Counted from the first letter of the stretch, positions 53,101 through 61,250 are shown. The stretch: DNA of 64,000 nt from Pelomonas nitida (GCF_043555975.1 NZ_JBIGIA010000009.1:1-64000); one strand, 5' to 3'. Program-made: numbers and translations. The notes: generated from the letters alone by a model not told the origin.

Positions 53101-54438
53101 CGCCTGGCCGCCGCGGGCTTCGGTGCCTGCCTGGCCGACGACATGGGTCTGGGCAAGACCGTGCAGACGCTCGCGCTGCTGAGCGAGCGCAGCGCGCTGG
53201 GCGCCGCCCTGGTGCTGGCGCCCACGTCGGTGTGCGGCAACTGGGCGGCCGAGTGCGCCACCTTCGCCCCCGGGCTGAACGTGCAGGTCTATGCCGACGC
53301 CGCCGACCGCGCCGCGCTGCTGAAGGCCGCCGGCCCGGGCGACGTCATCGTGGCCAGCTACGCGCTGGCCCAGATCGACGCCGAAGGCTTTGCCGCCCGC
53401 AACTGGGCCAGCCTCGTGCTGGACGAAGCCCAGGCGCTGAAGAACGCCGCCACCAAGCGCGCGAAGTCGGTGGCCGAGTTCGACGCCGACTTCCGGCTGG
53501 CGCTGTCCGGCACGCCGGTGGAAAACCGGCTGGCGGACCTGTGGTCCATCATGAACCTCGTCAACCCCGGCCTGCTGGGCACGGCGCAACAGTTCAATGA
53601 GCGCTTCGCCGGCCCCATCGAGCGCCAGCAGGACGCCGCCACGCGAGCGCGGCTGCGCCGCCTGGTCGCACCCTTCCTGTTGCGGCGCACCAAGACGCAG
53701 GTGCTGCAAGACCTGCCCCCGCGCACCGAGATCGTCCACCGCGTGGAGCCGAGCGAGCAGGAGCGCCACTTCCTCGAGGCCCTGCGCCGCGACGCCCGCG
53801 CGGCCGTGGCGGCGGCCGCCGCCGACCCCAACCGCGGCGCCCCCATGCAGGTGCTCGCTGAGCTGATGCGGCTGCGCCGCGCGGCCTGCGACCCGCGCCT
53901 CGTGTCGCCCGAGTTGGGCCTGGTGGGAGCCAAGATGGCCGAGTTCGAGCGCATCGTGCGCGAACTCGTGGCCGGTGGTCACAAAGCGCTGGTGTTCAGC
54001 CAGTTCACGGACTACCTCGACCTGCTGGCCGAGCGCGTCACGCAGATGGGCCTGCCCTTCCAGCGCCTGGACGGCAGCACGCCGCAGGCCGAGCGCACCA
54101 AGCGGGCCGCCGCCTTCCAGCGCGGCGAGGGCGAGGTGTTCCTGATCAGCCTGAAGGCAGGCGGTTTCGGCCTGAACCTGACGATGGCCGACTACGTGCT
54201 CATCGTCGACCCGTGGTGGAACCCCGCCGCCGAAGACCAGGCCAGCGGCCGCGCCCACCGCATGGGTCAGCAGCGCCCGGTCACCGTCTACCGGCTGGTG
54301 ACCGCCGGCTCCGTGGAGGAACGCATCATCGAGCTGCACCGCGACAAGCGCGGCCTGGCCGAAGGTATGCTGGAAAGCGACGGCCAGGCCGCACCGCTGG
54401 ACGCCGCCGCGCTGGCGGCGCTGCTGGAGGACGAGTAG
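50200..54438 (+). CDS. SNF2-family DEAD/DEAH-like helicase with large unknown N-terminal region
   Basis: A 1412-residue protein. The C-terminal third is a SNF2 ATPase: Walker A DDMGLGKT (980-987), Walker B variant DEAQ (1075-1078, LVLDEAQALKN), the SGTPVENRLADLWS motif, and a helicase-C part with ISLKAGGFGLNLTMADYV and RAHRMGQQRPVTVYRL. The first about 930 residues are unlike any domain I can name, though a winged-helix-like stretch occurs near residues 50-115. SNF2 proteins move along or remodel DNA-protein complexes. This one lies upstream of a toxin-antitoxin pair and the caspase-like gene, with 46 bases to the antitoxin, on the same strand. Housekeeping or defence role undecided. Confidence 0.88.
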   Translation: MARSPIDNSLKFTLPDGTVISAEDMLRKARELRQAGKHTAPPAAAPALPPQDLQHLLDALLLLGGPASITSVMQWLSLTGHERSDGGRFDQTSVRDGLQTLVAQGRAENQLGRGTLARLDIDENGERFQALLEAPDAKDHWRRRLWMLGGSRGDWRDPIGWVSFRNTDDMLSALRLMIYSGMAADEFHEHLHRLPELLEPELHARAVLTPWRPGLLARIAPGLRDGLLGQLLDWLRIDSSVRAELRAWLRDTPGPLDIPLRARLAEADLLALDLDGAERYLKGLAGPGVTLLAATRALVAGRWAEACASFEAAIKTINAEARIRRGALSLDTARLYLLALLAQEDPKAWAQARKYAIAESGSRNPTAYTAWGLWAHGIGVRLGEDSFLDAAFQPNAPGDAEPVDRLLLCAWLGRPAPGWTPEQAQAVLAPLRPQHGLLAEYVDAALQRLQLGGATPTRIVSMLSQPRPAWRDALAAITALSDDGKPAATKAELAWQLKLDAAGRVHTLEPMEMTIGARGGVKFKAASLAKLKKQGAQRSRDNLVLRHIERDAWAGVHDLRLDVSAALVALIGHPHLMLADAPGQWVELSEGLPELEVRRTGDGEAAAFEFHLHPPLIANSEPYAGALFGAQADAERERRNAQRVMLEGPGRARLIRITPTQRRVAELVAQGWQVPAQATAELGAALQVLTGHFQLHSDADAGQRVAGDSRLHARLTPQGDGLALLLVAQPFGDFGPAVTPGEGRDRLMCLHEGVSLTTERNLALEAQHRADVIAALPFLDPEQPPDQPWLLAEAEEALAAVERLPTLPGIAALAWPKGKPVRVLPLEGEAVQIAVSTGRDWLALSGEARVDEGRVLGLQELLALSRSSKSRFVRLAEGHYLALSEQLRQQLRDLDALAQAKKGELQLPAAGAAWLEQGLAGMQLSGDKAWRARVDRLSAAAALQPQAPKSLRAELRSYQAEGFAWMSRLAAAGFGACLADDMGLGKTVQTLALLSERSALGAALVLAPTSVCGNWAAECATFAPGLNVQVYADAADRAALLKAAGPGDVIVASYALAQIDAEGFAARNWASLVLDEAQALKNAATKRAKSVAEFDADFRLALSGTPVENRLADLWSIMNLVNPGLLGTAQQFNERFAGPIERQQDAATRARLRRLVAPFLLRRTKTQVLQDLPPRTEIVHRVEPSEQERHFLEALRRDARAAVAAAAADPNRGAPMQVLAELMRLRRAACDPRLVSPELGLVGAKMAEFERIVRELVAGGHKALVFSQFTDYLDLLAERVTQMGLPFQRLDGSTPQAERTKRAAAFQRGEGEVFLISLKAGGFGLNLTMADYVLIVDPWWNPAAEDQASGRAHRMGQQRPVTVYRLVTAGSVEERIIELHRDKRGLAEGMLESDGQAAPLDAAALAALLEDE

Positions 54439-54475
54439 ACCGTATTTGGCCTATATTCAGTCCGATCAACTCGTC
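54430..54475 (+). promoter_or_regulatory. Candidate promoter/operator of the toxin-antitoxin pair
   Basis: TATATT at 54452-54457 resembles a -10 box. It is flanked by a 7-base inverted repeat, GACGAGT (54430-54436) and ACTCGTC (54469-54475). The left arm covers the SNF2 stop codon. Autoregulated Phd-type modules usually have an operator of this sort beside the promoter. A GGAG ribosome site at 54476-54479 precedes the ATG at 54485 with 5 bases of spacing. Confidence 0.45.
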
Positions 54476-54484
54476 GGAGTTCGC

Positions 54485-54754
54485 ATGCGCAGCGCCCAAG
54501 TCAAACCCATCAGCTATCTGAAGAGCCATGCCGCCAGCATCGCCAGCGACATCGCCGACTCTGGCGAGCCGCTGCTGATCACGCAGAACGGCGAGGCGCG
54601 GCTGGTGGTCATGGACGTGCATGCCTACGAGCGCCAGCAGGAGACGCTGGCGCTGCTGAAACTGCTGGCGCTGGGCCAGCGTGACATCGACGCCGGCCGC
54701 GTGCGCGATGCCGAGGACGTGTTCGCCGACCTCGCGAAGGAAGACGCCGCGTGA
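54485..54754 (+). CDS. Phd/YefM-type antitoxin
   Basis: An 89-residue antitoxin. The N-terminal DNA-binding part (MRSAQVKPISYLKSHAASIA cut to its start) and the pattern EPLLITQNGEARLVVMDVHAYERQQ are those of Phd/YefM antitoxins: a short ribbon/helix dimer followed by a toxin-neutralising C-terminal tail, here acidic (QRDIDAGRVRDAEDVFADL). It should repress its own promoter and bind the toxin encoded next, whose start overlaps its stop by 4 bases. ATG 54485 has a well-placed GGAG site; a TTG upstream at 54446 is less likely. Confidence 0.85.
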   Translation: MRSAQVKPISYLKSHAASIASDIADSGEPLLITQNGEARLVVMDVHAYERQQETLALLKLLALGQRDIDAGRVRDAEDVFADLAKEDAA

Positions 54755-55077
54755 CGGTCGTCTTCCTGCCCGGCGCCGAGCAGGATCTGCGCGACATCCG
54801 GCACTACGTGCTGAAGAAGTTCGGCGCGCCGGCCTGGGCAGACACGCTGGCCCGGCTGCGCGCCACGGTCGATGCACTGAAGACCTTCCCGCTGTCGGGC
54901 AAGGTGCCTGACGAACTGGCAGAGCTGGGCAGCGAGCGCTACCGCCAACTCGTCTCGGGCAGGAACCGCGTCATCTACGAGCCGGCCGCAGGCATCGTCT
55001 ACGTCCACATCGTTTGCGACGTCCGCCGCGACCTGCGCGGCCTGCTGAGCCGGCGCCTGCTCAGCGTGGTGCGCTGA
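54751..55077 (+). CDS. ParE/RelE-superfamily toxin
   Basis: A 108-residue basic toxin. The ParE/RelE fold is recognisable from VVFLPGAEQDLRDIRHYVLKKFG, the hydrophobic core and the terminal strand-rich part NRVIYEPAAGIVYVHIVCDVRRDL. The spread of conserved Arg and the late position of the basic residues favour the ParE subgroup (DNA gyrase inhibitor) over RelE (ribosome-dependent mRNase), but this is not firm. The GTG start overlaps the antitoxin stop (GTGA). The next gene starts 13 bases after its stop. Confidence 0.85.
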   Translation: MTVVFLPGAEQDLRDIRHYVLKKFGAPAWADTLARLRATVDALKTFPLSGKVPDELAELGSERYRQLVSGRNRVIYEPAAGIVYVHIVCDVRRDLRGLLSRRLLSVVR

Positions 55078-55090
55078 AGGGAGTGCGCGG

Positions 55091-55975
55091 GTGACGAACC
55101 TGACGCCACTTCAGGTATCCGAGTTGGTGATCGTCGAATCGCTGGAGCATGACGAGGTCAAAACTGGCGCCGAACTGGCTGCTTACGTCAGTTCCTTGGA
55201 ATGCGCGCAGGATCGCGGACTGAAAGTGCGCCTGATTGAATGCTCTTACGCCTCTGAGTTCGTTGACCTGATCGAGGCATTAGCTGAGGAAGCAAGCATG
55301 CGCCAGTCGCATCCGATCCTTCACGTCGAGTGCCACGGGTCCGCAGATGGCGGCCTGCAGTTCGCAAACGGAAGCGAACTGACCTGGGACAGGTTCGGAG
55401 AAGGTCTGCGGCGCCTCAACGCTGCTACAGGGATCAACCTGATTGCATCGGTCTCTGCCTGCCACGGTGCGCACCTGCTCAGCGCCATGCCGCCCACCCT
55501 GCCTGCACCTTGCCTGATGATGGTTGGCCCAATCCGAGCGATGAATTCCGCTGAACTGATGGCTGGGTTTCGACTGTTCTACCGCAACCTGTTCGATTCG
55601 GGTGACGCTAGCTATGCTGCGGCGACGTTGTTGAGATCAACGCACCCTGAGATTGCTTGGGACGCCGTACACGCAGAGCAATGGTTCGATCAGGTCGTTG
55701 CAATTTACATCGAGAACGAATGCACTCCCAAGGCGGTGAAACGCCGGACACTCGCCCTATTCCAGCAAGGCCAGCGCGAGGGTCTCAGGCTGTCCATGGC
55801 GGAGCTGAAGCGCCTCCTCGTCCAAACACACCGCCAAGACCTCGATGGCAAATTTTTTGACCGTTTCTTCATGCTTGATGAATATCCCCATAACGCCGAA
55901 AGATTCCGGAACGCGCGAAACCAGTTGACGGCTCGCATCGCAGAACTGCGGTCGAAAAATCGGCATGCGCTGTAG
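55091..55975 (+). CDS. Caspase/CHAT-like peptidase with His-Cys dyad, unknown C-terminal region
   Basis: A 294-residue protein of unrecognised family. Two strand-and-catalytic-residue blocks resemble a caspase-fold peptidase: HPILHVECHGSADGGL (His82 after a hydrophobic strand) and INLIASVSACHGAHLL (Cys124), 42 residues apart, as in CHAT domains. The part after residue 200 is helical, charged and unmatched. Third positions are visibly richer in A/T than in the surrounding genes, a sign of transfer. GTG 55091 has an AGGGAG site and lies 13 bases after the toxin stop, so it may be co-expressed with the toxin-antitoxin pair. A defence role is inferred from context. Family and dyad come from motif reading, so certainty is moderate. 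Confidence 0.6.
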   Translation: MTNLTPLQVSELVIVESLEHDEVKTGAELAAYVSSLECAQDRGLKVRLIECSYASEFVDLIEALAEEASMRQSHPILHVECHGSADGGLQFANGSELTWDRFGEGLRRLNAATGINLIASVSACHGAHLLSAMPPTLPAPCLMMVGPIRAMNSAELMAGFRLFYRNLFDSGDASYAAATLLRSTHPEIAWDAVHAEQWFDQVVAIYIENECTPKAVKRRTLALFQQGQREGLRLSMAELKRLLVQTHRQDLDGKFFDRFFMLDEYPHNAERFRNARNQLTARIAELRSKNRHAL

Positions 55976-56001
55976 TCCTTTGCACCTTCGGCAATAAACG
56001 C

Positions 56002-56637
56002 ATGCAGTGCGATACCAAAACCTGGATCGCCGGCGCAACCGGCCTCGTCGGCCGCGCGCTGCAGGCCGAACTGCCCGAGGCCATCGCGCTGGCCCGCCGG
56101 CCCCTGCCGGGCGCGATGGTGGTGGACTACACCCGCCCGGCGTCGTTCGGCGCCCTGCCCGCGCCGCAGCGGGTCTTCATTGCGCTCGGCACGACGATGG
56201 CGCAGGCCGGTTCGCAGGCGGCGTTTCGCGCGGCGGACTTCGACGCCGTCGTCGCCGTCGCCCGTGCCGCCCGCGAGCGCGGCGCCACGCACTGCGGGCT
56301 GGTGTCGGCGCTGGGCGCCAATGCGCGCTCCGGCGTCTTCTACAACCGCGTCAAGGGCGAGGCCGAGGATGCGCTGATCGCGCTGGGCTTCGCGCGCCTG
56401 GTCATCGCCAGGCCGTCGCTGCTGGACGGCCACCGCGACGCGCTGGACCAGCCGCGCCGCGCCGGCGAGGCCTGGATGCTGCGCCTCGTGCGCCCCGTGG
56501 CCGGCCTGATCCCGAAACCGTGGCGCCCCATCGCACCCGAGCGCGTCGCCCGTGCGCTACGGCTTGCGCTGGATCAGCCCGGCCCGGCCGTGCAGGTGCT
56601 CGAATCCGGCGACCTGCATTCCCTCGGGTCTCCATGA
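56002..56637 (+). CDS. NAD(P)-binding atypical SDR family protein
   Basis: A 211-residue short protein with an N-terminal Rossmann motif (WIAGATGLVGRALQAEL) and the pattern of atypical SDR or NAD(P)H-binding proteins related to HTATIP2/YbjT-type oxidoreductases (FYNRVKGEAEDALIALGF, ARPSLLDGHRD). The usual YxxxK pair is partially present (YNRVKGEAE). Substrate unknown. The stop overlaps the metallo-beta-lactamase gene start by 4 bases, so the two form a coupled pair. Base composition returns to the high-GC background after the caspase-like gene. Confidence 0.8.
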   Translation: MQCDTKTWIAGATGLVGRALQAELPEAIALARRPLPGAMVVDYTRPASFGALPAPQRVFIALGTTMAQAGSQAAFRAADFDAVVAVARAARERGATHCGLVSALGANARSGVFYNRVKGEAEDALIALGFARLVIARPSLLDGHRDALDQPRRAGEAWMLRLVRPVAGLIPKPWRPIAPERVARALRLALDQPGPAVQVLESGDLHSLGSP

Positions 56638-58016
56638 AACTGACCTTCCTTGGCGCGGCCGACACCGTCACCGGTTCGCGCCACCTGCTGACGCTGGGCG
56701 ACCAGCGCCTGCTGCTGGACGCCGGCCTGTTCCAAGGCTTCAAAGCCCTGCGCGAACGCAACTGGAGGCCGTTGGGTGGACCGACCACCGAGCTCGACGC
56801 CGTACTCCTGTCCCACGCCCACCTGGACCATTGCGGCTACCTGCCCGCACTGCGCCGTCAGGGCTTCAAGGGCCCCATCTACGCCACCGCCGCCACGCGC
56901 GACCTCTGCGATGTGCTACTACGCGACAGCGCCCACCTGCAGGAAGAAGACGCCCGCCGCGCCAACCGGGACGGCTCCAGCCGCCATGAAAAGGCACAGC
57001 CGCTCTACAGCGTGCGCGAGGCCGAGGCGACGATGAAGCAGTTCGTCGCCGTGCCGCGCGACGGACGCGTCATGCTGGGCGGCACCGAGGTGCGCTTCAC
57101 GCCGGGCGGCCATCTGCTGGGCGCCACGTCCATCCACGTGCGGCATGGCGGCCGCTCGTTGCTGTTCTCGGGCGACGTGGGCCGCGCGGGCGACCTGCTG
57201 ATGCCCACGCCGCAGGTGCCGCCGGCGGCGGACATCGTGATGATCGAGTCGACCTACGGCAACCGCCTGCACGCGCCCGAGGATGCGCAGGCCCGGCTCG
57301 CCCAGATCCTGCGCACGACGCTCAAGCGCGGTGGCTCGCTGCTGCTGCCCAGCTTCGCCATCGGCCGCGCGCAGGCCTTGCTGCTGGTGTTGCAGCGCCT
57401 GCGCAGTGCCGGCGAGTTGCCGCTGGACGTGCCCATCTGGCTGGACAGCCCCATGGCCGAGCAGGCCACCGAACTAACCATCCAACACGCCAAGCTGCTG
57501 CGCATCTCCGCCAGCGAGGCGCGCAGCCTGACCGATCGCGTGCACTACGTCACCAAGCAGGCCCAGAGCCTGAAGCTCGCCGCCAGCCTGGCCGCGCCGC
57601 GCGCCAAGCCCGCGATCGTCATCTCCGCCAGCGGCATGGCCACCGGCGGCCGCGTACTGAACTACCTGGAGACGCTGGCGCCTCAGCCTCAGCACCACAT
57701 CGCCTTCCCCGGCTTTCAGGCCGGCGGCACGCGCGGCGCACGCATCGTGGCGGGCGAACGCGAGGTCAAGATCCGCGGGCGCTGGGTGCCGGTGAATGCC
57801 GAGATCAGCCACCTCGACGGCTTCTCCGGCCATGCCGACGCCGACGGTCTGCTGCAGTGGCTGCGCGCCACCTACCCGGCATCCGCACGGCCGCCCGAGC
57901 AGGTGTACGTGGTTCATGGCGAGCCCGCCGCCGCCGATGCGCTGCGCGGCCGCATCCAGGACGAACTGGGCTGGGCCGTGCGCGTGCCGCAACACGGGGA
58001 GACCGTCGAATGGTGA
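56634..58016 (+). CDS. Beta-CASP metallo-beta-lactamase fold RNA-processing-type protein
   Basis: A 460-residue protein of the CPSF73/RNase J-like group. The metal-binding motif is HAHLDHCG (H61, H63, D65, H66), followed by GGHLLGATSIHV, FSGDVGRAG and the beta-CASP segment (IESTYGNRLH, LPSFAIGRAQALLLVL). C-terminal HADADGLLQW, with DGFSGHAD. Such enzymes cleave RNA or process nucleic acid 3' ends. ATG 56634 overlaps the preceding stop. It also overlaps the MgtC/DUF4010 gene start by 7 bases at its 3' end. Confidence 0.9.
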   Translation: MKLTFLGAADTVTGSRHLLTLGDQRLLLDAGLFQGFKALRERNWRPLGGPTTELDAVLLSHAHLDHCGYLPALRRQGFKGPIYATAATRDLCDVLLRDSAHLQEEDARRANRDGSSRHEKAQPLYSVREAEATMKQFVAVPRDGRVMLGGTEVRFTPGGHLLGATSIHVRHGGRSLLFSGDVGRAGDLLMPTPQVPPAADIVMIESTYGNRLHAPEDAQARLAQILRTTLKRGGSLLLPSFAIGRAQALLLVLQRLRSAGELPLDVPIWLDSPMAEQATELTIQHAKLLRISASEARSLTDRVHYVTKQAQSLKLAASLAAPRAKPAIVISASGMATGGRVLNYLETLAPQPQHHIAFPGFQAGGTRGARIVAGEREVKIRGRWVPVNAEISHLDGFSGHADADGLLQWLRATYPASARPPEQVYVVHGEPAAADALRGRIQDELGWAVRVPQHGETVEW

Positions 58017-59299
58017 TGGACGGCGCAGCTTTCGGCGTCTCCACCGAGATGATCACGGGCCTGGCGGCGGCGCTGGGCAGCGGCCTGCTGATCGGGCTGG
58101 AGCGCGAGCGCCACAAGCCACGCGGCGCGCGCGGCGAGCCGGCGGGGCTGCGCACGTTCACGCTGGCCAGCATGGCCGGCGCCCTGGCGCAGGCGCTGGC
58201 GCTGCCCGGGCTGGTGGCGCTGACGGCCGCTGCCGTCACGGCGCTGGCCGCCATCGCCTACGCGCGCGGCCGCGACCCCAGCCTGACCCGCGCACTCGCG
58301 CTGCTGGTGACCTGCCTGATCGGCGCGCTGTGCGTCACCGCGCCGCTGCTGGGCACGCCCACCGCCGTCGTGCTGACCGCGCTGCTGGCCGCACGCACCC
58401 GGCTGCATCGCTTCGCAACGCAGGTGCTGCGCGACGAAGAGCTGCACGACGGCCTGCTGCTGGGCGCGCTGGCACTGGTCGTGCTGCCGCTGATGCCGCA
58501 GCAGCCGCTGCCCTGGCTGGCCGGCATGAAGGCGCATTCGCTGATGGGGCTGATGCTGCTGCTGCTCGCGCTGCAGGCGGCCGGCCACATCGCGCTGCGG
58601 CTGGCCGGTCCGCAGGCCGGGCTGGCGCTATCGGGGCTGCTGTCGGGCCTGGTGTCCAGCACGGCCACCATCGCCGCCATGGGCAGCAAGTCGCGCGCGG
58701 AGCCGAGCTTGCGGCTGGCCTGTGCGGCGGGCGCGGTGATGTCGACCTGCGCCACCTGGCTGCAGGCCCAGGCCATGCTGTTCGCCATGGCCCCGCAGGC
58801 CGCGCTGGCCGTGCTGCCCATCGCACTGCTGGGCATGGCGGTGTGCGGTGGCCTGGGCCACCTGCTGATGCTGCGCTCGCATCAGCTCGAGAAAGACGGC
58901 CAGGTCTCGGCCCAGGTCGCCAGCCGCCGCGGCCCGCTGCGGCTGCGCGAGGCGCTGGTGCTGTCGTTGCTGCTGAGCGCCGTGGCCGTGGCCGTGAGCT
59001 GGGCGCGCGATGAGTTCGGCGCCTCGGGCCTGTACGGTGCCGTCGCGCTGACCGCGCTGGCCGACGTGCACGCGCCCATCGCCTCGCTGGCGGGCCTGCA
59101 GGCCGCCGGCAGCATCGACGTGCGCCAGGCGCTGCTGGGCCTGCTGTTGGCCTTCGCGTGCAACAGCCTCACGCGCAGCGTCACCGCCGTGGCGGCGGGA
59201 GGCTGGCGGTTCGCCCGCTTCGTCATCCCGGCGCTCGCGCTGCCCCTGCTGCTGGGCACGGGGCTGGCGGCGCTGCTGCACGGCGGCCTCGGGGTCTGA
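58010..59299 (+). CDS. MgtC/SapB and DUF4010 membrane protein
   Basis: A 429-residue membrane protein with about ten hydrophobic segments. The N-terminal part fits MgtC/SapB (GSGLLIGLERERHKPRG) and the C-terminal part DUF4010 (SGLVSSTATIAAMGSKSR, FGASGLYGAVALTALADVHAPIASLA; partial). ATG 58010 has a GGGGAG ribosome site; ATG 58016 is also possible. It overlaps the preceding gene by 7 bases. MgtC relates to growth in low magnesium and survival in macrophages in other bacteria, but this wider family has no clear function. Confidence 0.85.
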   Translation: MVMDGAAFGVSTEMITGLAAALGSGLLIGLERERHKPRGARGEPAGLRTFTLASMAGALAQALALPGLVALTAAAVTALAAIAYARGRDPSLTRALALLVTCLIGALCVTAPLLGTPTAVVLTALLAARTRLHRFATQVLRDEELHDGLLLGALALVVLPLMPQQPLPWLAGMKAHSLMGLMLLLLALQAAGHIALRLAGPQAGLALSGLLSGLVSSTATIAAMGSKSRAEPSLRLACAAGAVMSTCATWLQAQAMLFAMAPQAALAVLPIALLGMAVCGGLGHLLMLRSHQLEKDGQVSAQVASRRGPLRLREALVLSLLLSAVAVAVSWARDEFGASGLYGAVALTALADVHAPIASLAGLQAAGSIDVRQALLGLLLAFACNSLTRSVTAVAAGGWRFARFVIPALALPLLLGTGLAALLHGGLGV

Positions 59300-59384
59300 G
59301 CGCCGAGGTGCTGGCCGCGCGCCGTCGGATCGCGACGGCCGCGGTGCTCCAATCCTGCCGACGCTGCGAATTCACAGGCCCCCG

Positions 59385-61250
59385 TTGAAGTCTCCCTGCA
59401 TCCTGCCGGCCGAGGTCGATTTCTCCGACCCTGCCGCCCCCGCCTCGCCCAGCTTCGGCGACGTCTACCACGCCCGTGCCGGCGCACTGGCGCAGGCCCG
59501 GCATGTGTTCATCGCCGGCAACGGCCTGCCCCAGCGCTGGCAGGGGCACACCCATTTCGTCGTGCTGGAAACCGGCTTCGGCCTCGGCAACAACTTCCTC
59601 GCCACCTGGGACGCGTGGCGGCAAGACCCGGCACGCTGCGAGCACCTGCACTTCGTCAGCGTCGAGAAGCATCCGCTGCGCCGCGATGACCTGGCACGCG
59701 CCCACGCGGCCAGCCCGCTGCCGGACCTGGCCGCTCAATTGGTGGAACGCTGGCCGCCGTTGACCGCCGGCCTGCACACGCTGGCCTTCGAAGGCGGGCG
59801 CGTCACCTTGCTGCTGGGCCTGGGCGATGCGCGTGAGCTGCTGCGCGAGCTGGTGCTGCCGGCCGACGCGATCTACCTCGATGGCTTCGCCCCCAACCGC
59901 AACCCGGACATGTGGGATGAATGGCTGCTCAAGTCGCTGGCGCGGCACGCCTCGCCCGGCACGACGGTGGCCACCTGGAGCATCAACCGGCCGATGCGAC
60001 GCGCGCTGGCCGCCAACGGCTTCGACGTCCAGCTGGCGCCAGGTTTTGCCAGCAAGCCGGAGATGACCGTCGCCCGCCATGCGCCGCACCACACGCCGCA
60101 GCGGCCGGCCGGGCGCGAGCCGCTGGCGGCGCGGGCGCGGCGCGCCGTCGTCATCGGCGCGGGGCTGGCCGGTGCGGGCTGCGCGCTGGCGCTGGCGCGC
60201 GCCGGTATGGACTGCACGGTCTTCGACGCGCTGCCCGGGCCGGCACAGGCCAGCTCCGGCAACCCGGCCGGGCTGTTCCACGGCACGCTCAATCCCGATG
60301 ACGGCACGCACGCCCGCTTCAACCGCGCGGCGGCGCTGGCCACGCAGGCCTTGCTGGCCGAGTTGGGGTTGCCGCATCAGCGTGGCCTGCTGCGGCTCGA
60401 AACGCGGCTCGCCGCCGACGCGATGCCGGCCGTGCCCGGCTATGTGCAACCGCTGCCGGCAGACACGGCCTCGGCGCGTGCCGGCACGCCACTGGCCCAC
60501 CCCGCCTGGCTGTACCCAGGCGGCGGCGCCATCGACCCAGCGGCCTACGCCCGCGCCATGCTGGCCGCCAGCGGCGCGCAGTTGCGGCTAAATACACCCG
60601 TCGCCGCCTGGCGCGAGGTGGACGGCGGATGGCAGTTGCTGGCCGCCGATGGCCAGGTCATCGACACCACGCCGCTGCTGGTGCTGGCCGGGGGGCATGG
60701 CCATCGCGCGCTGCTCGGCGATCTCGCTGGCGACCTGACCCTGCAGCGCGGCCAGCTGAGCCATCTGCCCGACGCGCCGTGGCAGCCGCAACTGCCGGTG
60801 GCCGGCGACGGCTACGCGATCGCGGATGGCCGGGGCGGCGCCTGGTGTGGCGCCACCGCCCAGGACGGCGACACCGACCCAGCCCTGCGCGAGGCCGACC
60901 AGGCCGAGAACCTGACGCGTTACGCCCGCCTGGCCGGCCTGTCCGCGGTGCCGCAGGCGCCGCTGGCGGGTCGCGTGGGCTGGCGCCTCGTCGCCCCCGA
61001 CCGCCTGCCGCTGATCGGCGGGCTGGCTGCGCCGGGCCCGCTGGCACCGCAGCTGCGGCTGCAGCCGCGGCGCCCCGGGCTCATCGTCTGCACGGCCTTC
61101 GGGTCGCGCGGCATCACCTGGGCCGCGCTTGCGGGCCAACTGGTTGCCGCGCAGGCCCTGGGCCTGCCGCGACCGCTCGAAGCCGAACTGCTCGACGCCG
61201 TGGACCCGCTGCGCTTCGCCTTGCGCCGTCAACGCAAGCCAGCCGGCTGA
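59385..61250 (+). CDS. mnmC: Bifunctional tRNA modification enzyme MnmC
   Basis: A 621-residue bifunctional enzyme that completes mnm5s2U modification in tRNA. N-terminal methyltransferase domain (about 1-235: LETGFGLGNNFLATWDAW, IYLDGFAPNRNPDMWDEW) and C-terminal FAD-dependent oxidoreductase (about 248-621: VVIGAGLAGAGCALALARAG, and late ITWAALAGQLVAAQ). The fusion order is that of MnmC2 then MnmC1 as in E. coli. The start is TTG 59385; no nearby ATG gives a reasonable alternative. A hairpin (59321-59339) lies upstream, and a palindrome and terminator (61251-61357) downstream. Confidence 0.93.
   Translation: MKSPCILPAEVDFSDPAAPASPSFGDVYHARAGALAQARHVFIAGNGLPQRWQGHTHFVVLETGFGLGNNFLATWDAWRQDPARCEHLHFVSVEKHPLRRDDLARAHAASPLPDLAAQLVERWPPLTAGLHTLAFEGGRVTLLLGLGDARELLRELVLPADAIYLDGFAPNRNPDMWDEWLLKSLARHASPGTTVATWSINRPMRRALAANGFDVQLAPGFASKPEMTVARHAPHHTPQRPAGREPLAARARRAVVIGAGLAGAGCALALARAGMDCTVFDALPGPAQASSGNPAGLFHGTLNPDDGTHARFNRAAALATQALLAELGLPHQRGLLRLETRLAADAMPAVPGYVQPLPADTASARAGTPLAHPAWLYPGGGAIDPAAYARAMLAASGAQLRLNTPVAAWREVDGGWQLLAADGQVIDTTPLLVLAGGHGHRALLGDLAGDLTLQRGQLSHLPDAPWQPQLPVAGDGYAIADGRGGAWCGATAQDGDTDPALREADQAENLTRYARLAGLSAVPQAPLAGRVGWRLVAPDRLPLIGGLAAPGPLAPQLRLQPRRPGLIVCTAFGSRGITWAALAGQLVAAQALGLPRPLEAELLDAVDPLRFALRRQRKPAG

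Noticed and set aside
50137..54339. A 1400-codon open frame on the minus strand
   Set aside because: It is antisense to the SNF2 helicase gene, whose protein has all helicase motifs. Long antisense frames are common in GC-rich DNA; the translation is low-complexity and repetitive.
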